Positions 25,048 to 32,795 of a stretch of 50,092 nt of DNA are shown one piece after another; position 1 is the stretch's first letter; each line of letters opens with the position of its first letter. The position numbers and the translations under genes are program-made. The notes under the pieces are model-generated. The model saw nothing but the letters and a program-made list of their open reading frames with translations. It did not search any database and was not told where the DNA came from. The DNA lies in the NCBI RefSeq assembly GCF_006440775.1, contig NZ_VFTZ01000032.1:1-50092 (forward strand), given 5' to 3'. This DNA is from Mesorhizobium sp. B2-7-2 (GTDB lineage: Bacteria; Pseudomonadota; Alphaproteobacteria; Rhizobiales; Rhizobiaceae).

Positions 25048-25466
25048 GCGAGGTCAAACCGGCCGGAAAGCGACTGCTGCTGGTCGCCGCCTGCGCGCTG
25101 GTCGATACTGACCGGCGCGTGCTTCTGGCGCAGCGCCCGGAAGGCAAGCAGCTTGCCGGCCTGTGGGAGTTTCCAGGCGGCAAGGTCGAGCCCGGCGAGA
25201 CGCCGGAGGCGTGCCTGGTCCGCGAGCTGCATGAGGAACTCGGCATCGAAACCGAGATTCCGTGCCTGGCGCCGCTCACTTTCGCCAGCCATTCCTATGA
25301 CGATTTCCATCTCCTGATGCCGCTTTATGTCTGCCGCCGCTTTCGCGGGATCGCGCAGCCCAGGGAAGGACAAGGGCTCAAATGGGTCAGACCGCGGCAG
25401 ATGCGCGACTATCCGATGCCGCCGGCCGACGCGCCGCTGATCCAGTTCCTCATCGATCTTTTGTAG
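25044..25466 (+). CDS. mutT: 8-oxo-dGTP diphosphatase (MutT)
   Basis: The 140-residue Nudix hydrolase has a complete Nudix box: G46-x5-E52-x7-R60-E61-L-x-E64-E65-x-G67-I. The preceding WEFPGGK is the MutT-type form. MutT removes oxidised dGTP from the nucleotide pool and prevents A:T to C:G changes. The start overlaps the preceding stop by four bases. Its length and its position after argJ and the GNAT gene are typical of this order. Confidence 0.94.
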   Translation: MSEVKPAGKRLLLVAACALVDTDRRVLLAQRPEGKQLAGLWEFPGGKVEPGETPEACLVRELHEELGIETEIPCLAPLTFASHSYDDFHLLMPLYVCRRFRGIAQPREGQGLKWVRPRQMRDYPMPPADAPLIQFLIDLL

Positions 25467-25630
25467 TTTCGCGCCGACCTGGCAGCAGGTCACCGTTTCC
25501 GGACGGCGGAGGGTTTCCGCACGTTTCCGGGAGTTGGTTTAGTCAGCGTTAATGGAAGATTTATCTCGACGTGAAAAATTGCGCGAGGCCGTTTCGCGCG
25601 GCGATATCGTCGATGACTGGGAAACACGGC

Positions 25631-25948
25631 ATGAGCCTTGAAAGAGACTGGGATTCGATCCGGCCCGACCGGGGGTTTCGCGCGGTGGATGCCGGCATGG
25701 GCATCCTGCGGATCACGCTTCTCTTCGGCTCGGCGGCGGTGGCGCTGGCGCTGATCGCAACGCCTTTCCTGGACAACCAGACCCGGCCGCAGAGCGCTCG
25801 CGACGGCTTCGCGGGCGGGCTCGACATGACCGCGACCGGATCGATCGGCCATCGGAATACATATACGGTGCGCCGCAGCGTGCTGCAGCCCTTTCCCAGT
25901 TCAATCTGCGTCATCCGCAATGACGGCAGCCGCAGCGGCGAGTGCTGA
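25631..25948 (+). CDS. Small membrane-anchored hypothetical protein
   Basis: The 105-residue product (from MSLERDWDSIRPDRGFR) has one membrane segment, about residues 27-47 (ILRITLLFGSAAVALALIAT). A periplasmic tail contains QTRPQSARDGFAGG and two cysteines near the end (SSICVIRNDG and GEC). I do not recognise a family. It lies 105 bp before the Flp pilin gene and is on the same strand, with a CtrA-like site between them. A link to the pilin is possible but unproven. An in-frame ATG 60 bp further upstream is less likely because the extension lacks coding character. Confidence 0.65.
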   Translation: MSLERDWDSIRPDRGFRAVDAGMGILRITLLFGSAAVALALIATPFLDNQTRPQSARDGFAGGLDMTATGSIGHRNTYTVRRSVLQPFPSSICVIRNDGSRSGEC

Positions 25949-26003
25949 CTTGGTTAATGATTTTTCGCCGCGACGGCGTTTCACTCGCTGTTAAGCTTTT
26001 ACC

Positions 26004-26019
26004 GTTAACCTTTCTTAAC
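26004..26019. promoter_or_regulatory. CtrA-like binding site before flp
   Basis: GTTAA-N6-TTAAC forms a dyad, with a further TTAA at 25991-25994. CtrA sites in alphaproteobacteria have paired TTAA halves with a spacer of about 7; the spacing of 6 here is near but not canonical. It sits 35 bp before the pilin ATG. In Caulobacter the homologous pilA gene is CtrA-controlled. Confidence 0.45.
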
Positions 26020-26053
26020 AGGTAGGACATTAGAGTTTCTGCATGAGGGATCG

Positions 26054-26239
26054 ATGATCATGAAAAACCTGCTGCAGCAATTCATTGAAGACGAAACGGG
26101 CGCTACGGCCGTCGAATATGGCCTGATCGTCGTGGTGTTGTCGCTGGCCATCATCGCCGGGGTCAAACAGGCGGCAGATGGGCTGGTGTGGCTGTTCACC
26201 GACAACAACAGCAAGCTTGCCAACGCCTTCGCTCACTGA
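26054..26239 (+). CDS. flp: Flp-family type IVb pilin
   Basis: The 61-residue prepilin has a short basic leader (MIMKNLLQQFIEDETG) and the cleavage/motif region GATAVEYGLIVVVLSLAIIA, the standard Flp/PilA hydrophobic stem with the conserved glutamate and tyrosine. The Tad machinery would cleave and polymerise it on the inner membrane. No tad/cpa gene is in the window, so this copy is an orphan here. GAGGGA precedes two possible ATGs (26054 and 26060). It may be under cell-cycle control because of the CtrA-like site upstream. Confidence 0.92.
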   Translation: MIMKNLLQQFIEDETGATAVEYGLIVVVLSLAIIAGVKQAADGLVWLFTDNNSKLANAFAH

Positions 26240-26256
26240 CGGCATCACGAGCGCAC

Positions 26257-27129
26257 TCAGGTCCTGGACGGGTTCTCCAGGACCGCCTTGAGCGAGACCT
26301 TGGCGGACCCCGGCTTGAGCGGCTTTTGCTGCGAGGCGTCGGGCGCCCAGCCGGACATCCAGACAATCGAAAAACTTGCTCGGATACGGCCATCCGGATC
26401 CGCGAACCGCTCGGCGTAGAGTTCCGCGGCGCGGGCAAAAAGCCGTCTGCCGGCGGGCCTGCGGCTGCGATCGACGAGCGCGCTTGTTTCGCCCATGGCG
26501 CGCAGATCGGCGGCGAGATCGAACAGCGTGTCATAACGCACCGCGACCGTTTCGACATCGGCGACCGGCAATGCCAGGCCGGCGCGCTGCAACAGCGCGC
26601 CCGCGTCGCGCACGTCGGTGAAGGGAAGGATGCGCGGGCTTGCGCCGCCGTAAAGCTCCGTCTCGGCCGCCAGCATGCTCTCGCGCAATTCCGCCAATGT
26701 GCCCGCGCCGGCGAAAGCGCCGAGGAAAAGTCCGTCCGGTCGCAACGCCCGGCGGATTTGCGCAAGCACGCCGGGAATGTCGTTCATCGCATGCATCGAC
26801 AGCAGGGAGACGACGAGATCGAGGCTGGCCTCCTCGAACGGCACGGTCTCAGGCGGCGCTACCAGGCCGGTGCTGCCGGCGAGAAGCGCTTCGTCCATCT
26901 CGACGCGCACGATTTCGCCGACCTTGCCGCTGCCGGCAAGCACGTCCACGGCCGCTGAAGTCTGACAAAACAGCGCGGCCGCCTTGCCGAAGCGGCGTTC
27001 GACGGCGCCCAGCCGGTCGGCAAGATCCTCCGCGGCGCGGCGCATCAGGAAATCGGCGCCTTCGACGGGGCGCGCGAGTGCCCGGCGCTTGCGCGCGAGC
27101 CAGAGCTCGGTGTCGATCAAGGGCTGCAA
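26257..27129 (-). CDS. SAM-dependent methyltransferase
   Basis: The 290-residue protein starts with MQPLIDTELWLARKRRALAR. Such an N-terminus resembles alphaproteobacterial relatives of BioC and mitochondrial NDUFAF5. The class I fold is seen in LDLVVSLLSMHAMNDIPGVL and IRRALRPDGLFLGAFAGAGT. The glycine motif I region is degenerate (LAGSGKVGE), which makes catalytic activity plausible but not certain. The substrate is unknown. It is convergent with flp, and a perfect stem-loop (26260-26284) lies inside its last codons. It is divergent from comF. Confidence 0.85.
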   Translation of the reverse strand: MQPLIDTELWLARKRRALARPVEGADFLMRRAAEDLADRLGAVERRFGKAAALFCQTSAAVDVLAGSGKVGEIVRVEMDEALLAGSTGLVAPPETVPFEEASLDLVVSLLSMHAMNDIPGVLAQIRRALRPDGLFLGAFAGAGTLAELRESMLAAETELYGGASPRILPFTDVRDAGALLQRAGLALPVADVETVAVRYDTLFDLAADLRAMGETSALVDRSRRPAGRRLFARAAELYAERFADPDGRIRASFSIVWMSGWAPDASQQKPLKPGSAKVSLKAVLENPSRT

Positions 27130-27194
27130 TGAAAAGCTTCCTGTTGTCCGCGCGTGCCTGAGTGGTGTTAAGGTGGCGCGGGGTTTCCTTTCAC

Positions 27195-27995
27195 GTGGCC
27201 GATCCGGTGCGCAAGATCAAGACCATAGCGGTCCAGGATATGACGCGGCAGGCACTGGCCTGGCCGGCGCGCCTGTTGTTTCCGCCGGTTTGCGCCGGCT
27301 GTCGTCGTCATGTGTCGCAACCCGGCGTGCTGTGCGGCGCCTGCTGGCCGAAGCTTAGGCTGCTGGAAAAACCATGGTGCCCGGTGATGGGCACGCCCTT
27401 CACCCACGACATGGGCGAGGGGTTTCTTTGCGCCGAGGCGATCGCCGATCCGCCGCCCTTCGAGCGGGCGCGGGCCGCCGTCCTCTATTCGGGCGTCGCG
27501 CGGCAGATGGTGCAAGGGCTGAAATATCAGGACCGCACCGACCTCGCGCCCTGGATGGCAAACTGGATGATGCGGGCCGGCGCCGAGCTGATTGCGGAGG
27601 CCGACCTGGTCGTGCCGGTGCCGTTGCATTGGCGGCGCTTCTTCCGGCGCCAGTTCAACCAGTCCGCGGAACTCGGTCGGGCCGTTGCAAAGCTCAGCGG
27701 GCTGCCCTTCTCGCCATCCGCGGTCAGGCGCGTGAAGCTGACACGCCAGCAGGTCGGGCTCGAACGGCACGAGCGCGAGGAGAATGTTCGCGCCGCGTTT
27801 CGCGTGCCGCCGGACGCCGAAATCGAGATAGCGGGGCGCCGGGTGCTCGTGGTCGACGATGTCTATACCACCGGTGCAACGGTGCGGGCCGTCACCAAGG
27901 CGCTGAAGAAAGGCGGCGCCGGCGCGGTCGACGTGCTGACCTTCGCGCGCGTCCTGCCGGGGGACTTCCGAGCCGATGAGTCTGCAACTATATAG
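27195..27995 (+). CDS. comF: ComF-family phosphoribosyltransferase-like protein
   Basis: The 266-residue protein has two N-terminal CxxC pairs (C33/C36 and C47/C50 in PVCAGCRRHVSQPGVLCGAC) that probably hold zinc. A C-terminal type I phosphoribosyltransferase fold carries VLVVDDVYTTGAT (residues 217-229). ComF proteins take part in DNA uptake in some bacteria; in alphaproteobacteria their role is unclear. Start choice: a GTG at 27195 is used because the following 15 codons have GC-rich third positions; an ATG at 27240 is the main alternative. It is followed closely by grxC and a Nit hydrolase gene. Confidence 0.85.
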   Translation: MADPVRKIKTIAVQDMTRQALAWPARLLFPPVCAGCRRHVSQPGVLCGACWPKLRLLEKPWCPVMGTPFTHDMGEGFLCAEAIADPPPFERARAAVLYSGVARQMVQGLKYQDRTDLAPWMANWMMRAGAELIAEADLVVPVPLHWRRFFRRQFNQSAELGRAVAKLSGLPFSPSAVRRVKLTRQQVGLERHEREENVRAAFRVPPDAEIEIAGRRVLVVDDVYTTGATVRAVTKALKKGGAGAVDVLTFARVLPGDFRADESATI

Positions 27996-28069
27996 TGCTT
28001 AAGTTGTTGTTTCGGTGCAGGTCGTTTACGCACAAGCGTTGGGCGATTTGCACAGGCAGGATTTTGCTG

Positions 28070-28339
28070 ATGGTCGATGTGACGATCTATACGCGCATGA
28101 TGTGCGGTTATTGCACGGCCGCCAAGCGGTTGCTCGAGCGCAAGGGTGTGACCTATACCGAGCACGACGCTTCATTCTCGCCGAAATTGCGCCAGGAAAT
28201 GATTTCTCGGGCGCATGGGCGCACCACTTTTCCGCAGATATTCATCGGCGATACGCATGTCGGCGGCTGCGACGATCTCCATGAATTGGAGTCGCAGGGG
28301 CGGCTGGACGTGCTGCTTGCCAACGAAGCGAGGGCTTGA
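28070..28339 (+). CDS. grxC: Glutaredoxin 3
   Basis: The 89-residue dithiol glutaredoxin has active site C-G-Y-C (MMCGYCTAAKRLLERKG). The cis-proline loop is GRTTFPQIFIGDTHVGGCDD, matching the glutathione-binding TVP/GG patterns. It reduces disulfides and glutathione mixed disulfides in the cytosol. The unusual C-G-Y-C replaces the more common CPYC, and this form occurs in some rhizobial GrxC proteins. The ATG at 28070 is preceded by AGGAT. The next gene begins 2 bp after its stop. Confidence 0.95.
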   Translation: MVDVTIYTRMMCGYCTAAKRLLERKGVTYTEHDASFSPKLRQEMISRAHGRTTFPQIFIGDTHVGGCDDLHELESQGRLDVLLANEARA

Positions 28340-28341
28340 TC

Positions 28342-29208
28342 ATGGGTGTTTTCAAGGCGGCGGCGGTGCAGATGCGTTCGGGGACCAGCCCGGAGAGCAA
28401 TGCGGCCGACATGGAAAGGCTGGTCCGCGATGCCGCACATCAGGGCGCGACCTACGTCCAGACGCCGGAAATGACCGGTGCGCTGATCCGCGACAAGCAG
28501 GCGGGGGCGGCGGCCTTCACCACCGAAGACAAGGACGTGGTCGTCGCGACCGCGCGCAGGCTGGCGAAGGAGCTCGGCATTCATCTGCATGTCGGCTCGA
28601 CGGCGATCCTGCGCGCCGACGGCAAGCTCGCTAACCGCGCGTTCCTGTTCTCGCCAGACGGTGCCCTGATCGCCGCTTATGACAAGATCCACATGTTCGA
28701 TGTCGACCTCGACAATGGCGAGAGCTGGCGTGAATCCGCCTCCTACGAGCCGGGAACGGAAGCGGTCGTGACCGATATCGAGGGGACGAGGCTGGGCTTT
28801 GCCGTTTGCTACGACCTGCGCTTTCCGCAACTGTTTCGCGCCGAGGCGATGGCCGGGGCCGAGGTGCTGACGGTGCCGGCCGCTTTCACGCGCCAGACCG
28901 GGGAGGCGCATTGGCATGTGCTGCTGCGCGCCCGCGCCATCGAGAACGGCGCCTATGTCGTCGCCGCCGCGCAGGGCGGCCTGCATGAGGACGGGCGCGA
29001 AACCTATGGCCATTCGCTGATCGTCGATCCGTGGGGGCGCGTCCTCGCCGAGGCCGCGCATGACGAGCCCGGCGTGATTGTCGCCGAGATCGATCCGGCG
29101 CAGTCGCTTGCCGCGCGCCGCAAGATCCCCAATTTGAAGAACGCGCGGGATTTCACCGTCAATGCCGGGACAAGCGAAGCGCCGCGTTTCAGGGGTGCCG
29201 CCTCTTGA
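28342..29208 (+). CDS. Nit-type carbon-nitrogen hydrolase (deaminated glutathione amidase-like)
   Basis: The 288-residue enzyme shows the nitrilase-superfamily triad: E43 (QTPEMTG), K115 (YDKIHMFDVD) and C156 (FAVCYDLRFP). The IHMFDVD and CYDLRFP sequences place it in the Nit1/NitB branch, many of which hydrolyse deaminated glutathione as metabolite repair. That role would fit its position beside grxC, but the substrate is inferred. The ATG at 28342 follows the grxC stop by 2 bp. A TTG 6 bp upstream is a less likely start. The stop overlaps the DUF1178 start. Confidence 0.92.
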   Translation: MGVFKAAAVQMRSGTSPESNAADMERLVRDAAHQGATYVQTPEMTGALIRDKQAGAAAFTTEDKDVVVATARRLAKELGIHLHVGSTAILRADGKLANRAFLFSPDGALIAAYDKIHMFDVDLDNGESWRESASYEPGTEAVVTDIEGTRLGFAVCYDLRFPQLFRAEAMAGAEVLTVPAAFTRQTGEAHWHVLLRARAIENGAYVVAAAQGGLHEDGRETYGHSLIVDPWGRVLAEAAHDEPGVIVAEIDPAQSLAARRKIPNLKNARDFTVNAGTSEAPRFRGAAS

Positions 29209-29630
29209 TCCGGTTTTCCCTGATCTGCGAACACGAGCACGAATTCGAAGCCTGGTTCCGCAGCAATGACGACTTCGACACCCAGAAGAAGCGCGGTTTC
29301 GTCGATTGCCCGCGCTGCGGCTCGCACCGGATAGAGAAGGCGCTGATGGCGCCTGCCGTCTCAACGTCCCGCAGCCGAGAGAAGGTCGCTTTGGCCATTG
29401 GCGAGGCGCAGAAGCAGGCGCTGGCGCAGCTCAAGGCGCTGGCCGAGAAGGTACGCGAGAATGCCGATTATGTCGGCGACAAGTTCGCCGAGGAAGCGCG
29501 CAAGATCCATTTCGGCGAGACCGATCCGCGTGGCATCTACGGCGAAGCGACGCCCGAAGAGGCGCGGAGTCTCGTCGAGGATGGCGTCGAGTTCATGCCG
29601 ATCCCAAGTTTTCCGGACGACCGGAACTGA
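29205..29630 (+). CDS. DUF1178 family protein
   Basis: The 141-residue protein has an N-terminal metal-finger-like pattern (C8 and C35-x2-C38 in FVDCPRCGSHRIEKAL). The charged helical C-terminal half includes the conserved KIHFGETDPRGIYGEAT. The family is widespread in alphaproteobacteria and always near the Nit hydrolase, but its role is unknown. The start is a TTG (29205) overlapping the preceding TGA, which gives the expected IRFSLICEHEHEFE beginning. This start is unusual but leaves the family length intact. Confidence 0.88.
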   Translation: MIRFSLICEHEHEFEAWFRSNDDFDTQKKRGFVDCPRCGSHRIEKALMAPAVSTSRSREKVALAIGEAQKQALAQLKALAEKVRENADYVGDKFAEEARKIHFGETDPRGIYGEATPEEARSLVEDGVEFMPIPSFPDDRN

Positions 29631-29637
29631 GCAGGGA

Positions 29638-30123
29638 CTAGCTCAAGCTTCCGATCAGTTTTTCCAGCACTTTCGCCAGCACTTCCCGGTCCTCGCGTGT
29701 CAGGCCGGCGAGGATTTCATGCTCGTTGGCGACGTGGGCGGCAAGCGCTTCGTTGATGAGATCGAGCCCTTTCCCGGTCAATTGCACAACCACGCCACGT
29801 CGGTCGCTGGGGTGCGGCGCGCGCTGGATCAGGCCGGCCTTCTCCAGCCGGTCGAGGCGTGCGGTCATGGCGCCCGACGTCACCATCGTCGCCTCGTAAA
29901 GCTCGGTCGGCGTCAGCGCGTAGGGCGCGCCGGAACGGCGCAATGTCGCCAGGACATCGAATTCGCCGGACTGCAGCCCGAAGCGGGCGAAGACCGGCGC
30001 GAGCCGGTCGCGGGCGATGAGCGCCGAGACCTCGTTCAGCCGCCCGATGACGCCCATCGGCGACACGTCAAGGTCCGGTCGCTCCCGTCGCCACTGCTCC
30101 ATGGCCCTGCCCGCTCGATCCAT
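29638..30123 (-). CDS. MarR-family transcriptional regulator
   Basis: The 161-residue winged-helix regulator has the DNA-binding core ALTPTELYEATMVTSGAMTA followed by RLDRLEKAGLIQRAPHPSDRRG (about residues 70-110), the classical MarR wing. It is divergent from an EamA exporter, a common layout in which the regulator represses both genes until an effector binds. The ATG at 30123 is preceded by GGTGAG. A longer reading upstream to 30195 overlaps the operator and promoter and is rejected. The effector is unknown. Confidence 0.92.
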   Translation of the reverse strand: MDRAGRAMEQWRRERPDLDVSPMGVIGRLNEVSALIARDRLAPVFARFGLQSGEFDVLATLRRSGAPYALTPTELYEATMVTSGAMTARLDRLEKAGLIQRAPHPSDRRGVVVQLTGKGLDLINEALAAHVANEHEILAGLTREDREVLAKVLEKLIGSLS

Positions 30124-30133
30124 ATTACTCACC

Positions 30134-30163
30134 GCAAAGTATCTTGACATAAAGAATCTTTGC
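30134..30163. promoter_or_regulatory. MarR-type operator
   Basis: GCAAAGTATCTT (30134-30145) and AAGAATCTTTGC (30152-30163) form an inverted repeat with 10 of 12 positions paired and a 6-bp spacer. It overlaps the -35 box of the transporter promoter and lies 11 bp from the marR start, so a bound dimer would block both. Confidence 0.6.
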
Positions 30164-30171
30164 ATTATCTT
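30144..30171 (+). promoter_or_regulatory. Sigma-70 promoter of the EamA gene
   Basis: TTGACA (30144-30149) and TATCTT (30166-30171) are separated by 16 bp. The -35 box is perfect. The transporter ATG is 52 bp downstream. Confidence 0.65.
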
Positions 30172-30222
30172 ACTGCAGGAAGAACTGGCCGCCAAGCGGT
30201 CTCGCAGCGACAGGACGAACCA

Positions 30223-31155
30223 ATGAGATTTCTCTGGGATTCAGCGATTTGGCTTCTGGTCGTGACGGGCGGCCTGCTGGGCATGACGCTGCCGTTCGGC
30301 AAGCTCGCCACCGCCGCCGGGGTGCCGGCCATGGTCTGGGCCTTCGTCATCTCGCTGGGCGCAGGCGGCGTGCTGTTTCTGGCGCTTCTGCTGCGCGGCG
30401 AACGCATCCGGCTGACGCCGCACAAGCTGCGCTATTTCTTCGTCACCGCGGCGATTTCCTACGCCATTCCCAATCTTTTGATGTTCTCGGCCATCCCGCA
30501 TCTCGGCGCCGGCTACACCGGCATCATGTTCACCCTGTCGCCGGTGATCACGCTGGTGTTCTCGATCGTGCTCGGTGTCAGGCGCCCCAATCTGCTCGGG
30601 GTCATCGGCATCGCCGTCGGCTTTGTCGGCGCGGCGATGGTCGCGCTGACGCGCGGCGAGGCAGGGCAGCCGGCCGATTATTTCTGGGTGGCGATCGGGC
30701 TGCTCATCCCGGTCAGCCTTGCCGCCGGCAACATCTACCGCACCGTCGACTGGCCGCAAGGCACGGGCCCGATCGAGCTGGCGGTCGGCAGTCACCTGGC
30801 GTCGGCCACGCTGCTCCTCATCGGCATTTTGACGCTTCTGGGCGGGCAAGCCTTCATTCCGCTCGGCGGCGTGCCGCTCGTGGTCGTCGGCCAGGTAGCG
30901 TCGGCCTCGGCGATGTTCGCCTTCTTCTTCCGCCTGCAGGCGGTCGGCGGGCCGGTCTATCTCAGCCAGATCGGCTATGTGGCGGCGGCCGTCGGCCTGT
31001 TCGCCGGCACGATCTTCCTCGGCGAGCACTACCAGCTTCTGACCTGGCTGGGCGCCGCCATCATCACCGTCGGCGTTTTCATCACGACCAAGGCGCAAAG
31101 CCAGGCCGGCGCGCCGGCGCCGGTCCGGGTCGAGCCGGCGGCGTTCCGGAGCTAG
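30223..31155 (+). CDS. EamA/DMT-family transporter
   Basis: The 310-residue protein has ten predicted membrane helices in two EamA repeats, with YAIPNLLMFSAIPHLGAGYT and VYLSQIGYVAAAVGLFAGT as typical parts. Members export metabolites or drugs. The gene is the likely target of the divergent MarR regulator through the overlapping operator. The start at 30223 has AGGA eight bases upstream. The C-terminal tail is short and basic-to-polar. The substrate is unknown. Confidence 0.92.
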   Translation: MRFLWDSAIWLLVVTGGLLGMTLPFGKLATAAGVPAMVWAFVISLGAGGVLFLALLLRGERIRLTPHKLRYFFVTAAISYAIPNLLMFSAIPHLGAGYTGIMFTLSPVITLVFSIVLGVRRPNLLGVIGIAVGFVGAAMVALTRGEAGQPADYFWVAIGLLIPVSLAAGNIYRTVDWPQGTGPIELAVGSHLASATLLLIGILTLLGGQAFIPLGGVPLVVVGQVASASAMFAFFFRLQAVGGPVYLSQIGYVAAAVGLFAGTIFLGEHYQLLTWLGAAIITVGVFITTKAQSQAGAPAPVRVEPAAFRS

Positions 31156-31211
31156 TCCTCCTTGCCGGCGCCCACTGGAGGCGTGAGGCGGGCGGTCCGG
31201 CTAGCTGCCGT

Positions 31212-31961
31212 TCAGACCGAAGCTTTCTCCGCCAGCACCATGTAATTGACGTCCATGTCCCTGGACTTCTGCCAGCGGTCGGCCAGCGGATGATAGATGA
31301 CGCCGGTGCGGTCGACCACCGTGAGCCCGGCGGCGCCCAGCGCCTTCGCAAGCTCCTCCGGACGGACCAGCTTGCCGAACTGATGCGTGCCGCGCGGCAG
31401 CCAGCGCAGCAGATATTCGGCGCCGATGATGGCAAGGCCGAGCGCCTTCAGCGTGCGGTTGATGGTGGCGACGAACATGATGCCGCCGGGGCGGACCATC
31501 TGGCCGCATTTGGCGACGAACAGGTCGACATCGGCGACATGCTCGACCACTTCCATGTTCAGGATGACGTCGAAGGTCTCGCCGGCATCGGCCAGCGCCT
31601 CGGCCGTGGTGGCGCGGTAGTCGACGCTGACGCCGGCCTCCGCCGCATGCAGCTTCGCCACTTCGATGTTGGTTGCGGAAGCATCGGCGCCGACCACTTC
31701 GGCGCCAAGCCTGGCCATCGGCTCGCACAGCAAACCGCCCCCGCAACCGATGTCGAGGAAGCGCAGGCCATCGAAGGGCCGCGCCGCGCGCGGATCGCGG
31801 CCGAAACGGGCTGCAACCTGATCGCGGATATAGGCAAGCCGCACCGGATTGAACTTGTGCAGCGGACGGAACTTGCCATTCGGGTTCCACCATTCGGCGG
31901 CAAGGGCGGAGAAGCGTTCCACTTCTCCGGCATCGATGGTCGATCGGCGGGGCTCTGGCAT
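31212..31961 (-). CDS. ubiG: Ubiquinone biosynthesis O-methyltransferase UbiG
   Basis: The 249-residue enzyme carries out both O-methylations in ubiquinone synthesis. SAM motif I FLDIGCGGGLL is at residues 68-78. The UbiG-specific sequences FSALAAEWWNPNGKFRPLHK (17-36) and NMEVVEHVADVDLF are intact. AGGAGA precedes the ATG at 31961. An 18-bp tandem duplication lies just upstream in the leader. It is convergent with the EamA gene. Confidence 0.96.
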   Translation of the reverse strand: MPEPRRSTIDAGEVERFSALAAEWWNPNGKFRPLHKFNPVRLAYIRDQVAARFGRDPRAARPFDGLRFLDIGCGGGLLCEPMARLGAEVVGADASATNIEVAKLHAAEAGVSVDYRATTAEALADAGETFDVILNMEVVEHVADVDLFVAKCGQMVRPGGIMFVATINRTLKALGLAIIGAEYLLRWLPRGTHQFGKLVRPEELAKALGAAGLTVVDRTGVIYHPLADRWQKSRDMDVNYMVLAEKASV

Positions 31962-31975
31962 AGGCGGGTCTCCTC

Positions 31976-32011
31976 GAACGCCAAGAAGTCGGGGAACGCT
32001 AGGAAGTCGGG
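31976..32011. repeat. 18-bp tandem duplication before ubiG
   Basis: GAACGCCAAGAAGTCGGG (31976-31993) is followed directly by a copy with two changes, GAACGCTAGGAAGTCGGG (31994-32011). On the ubiG strand this lies in the leader, 15 bp before the start codon, with the first copy touching the ribosome binding site region. Confidence 0.7.
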
Positions 32012-32207
32012 CGCGGGGGAGGGAATGTCAAGGCGGGTTTTTTGCTGCTGACGTCAGACCGCCCGCAGGCCCAACCTTGTCGATGCATCAGGCCGCGTTC
32101 TGTCAGCACCTGGCAGCTTGGTTGCCGCGCTGCCGAAACAAATCGGATGGGCGAACGAAAGGCTGTCATGGACAGGGAGCGGCAGACCGAGACGGGAGTG
32201 TGCGAAA

Positions 32208-32765
32208 ATGCGAATTCTGGCTTCGATCCTTTGGCAACGGCTCGACCTGGAGGGGCACGACGCTTGCCTGCTTGGCGAGACGGATGACAGCCGGACCCTC
32301 AAGGGCCATGCGCTTTTCGTCCACGACGCCGGTCCGTGCGGCCTTGCCTATGAGGTGGATTGCGACCTGAGCTGGCGTACCCGCAGGGCGCGGGTCGACG
32401 GCTTTTGCGACATGCGGGAGATGCATTATCGGATTGAACGTCTTGCCGACGGCCAGTGGCTGCTGAACGGTGCAAGCCAGGCGGAGGTTGCCGGCCTCGT
32501 CGACGTCGATCTCGGCTTCACGCCCGCCACCAACCTTCTGGCGATCCGTCGGCTCGAGCTTGGCGCCGGAATGGCGGCGCCGGCGCCGGCCGCCTATCTG
32601 GCCTTTCCTGAACTCAGGCTCTCGCGTCTCGAACAGACCTACCGGCGGCTCAACGACAGCCGCTATGCTTATGCCGCGCCCGTGTACAGCTACGATGCCG
32701 TCCTGACGGTCTCGCCGGCCGGTTTCGTTCTCGACTATCCCGGCCTGTGGCGAAGCGCTGCCTGA
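32208..32765 (+). CDS. Putative glycolipid-binding protein (DUF1089)
   Basis: The 185-residue protein matches the DUF1089 glycolipid-binding type: ILWQRLDLEGHDACLLGETD, YEVDCDLSWRTRRARV and VDVDLGFTPATNLLAIRR. The family forms a beta-barrel-like fold; biological roles are poorly known. There is no signal peptide, so it is predicted cytosolic. The ATG at 32208 follows GGGAG. It stands alone between ubiG and a convergent small gene. Confidence 0.85.
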   Translation: MRILASILWQRLDLEGHDACLLGETDDSRTLKGHALFVHDAGPCGLAYEVDCDLSWRTRRARVDGFCDMREMHYRIERLADGQWLLNGASQAEVAGLVDVDLGFTPATNLLAIRRLELGAGMAAPAPAAYLAFPELRLSRLEQTYRRLNDSRYAYAAPVYSYDAVLTVSPAGFVLDYPGLWRSAA

Positions 32766-32795
32766 GCCGCGAGCGCGCGACCGGCAATGTCGCGA

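Noticed and set aside
25492..25529. Three GTTTCCG repeats after mutT
   Set aside because: The units are only 7 bp with unequal spacing (18 and 10 bp), too short to separate from chance.
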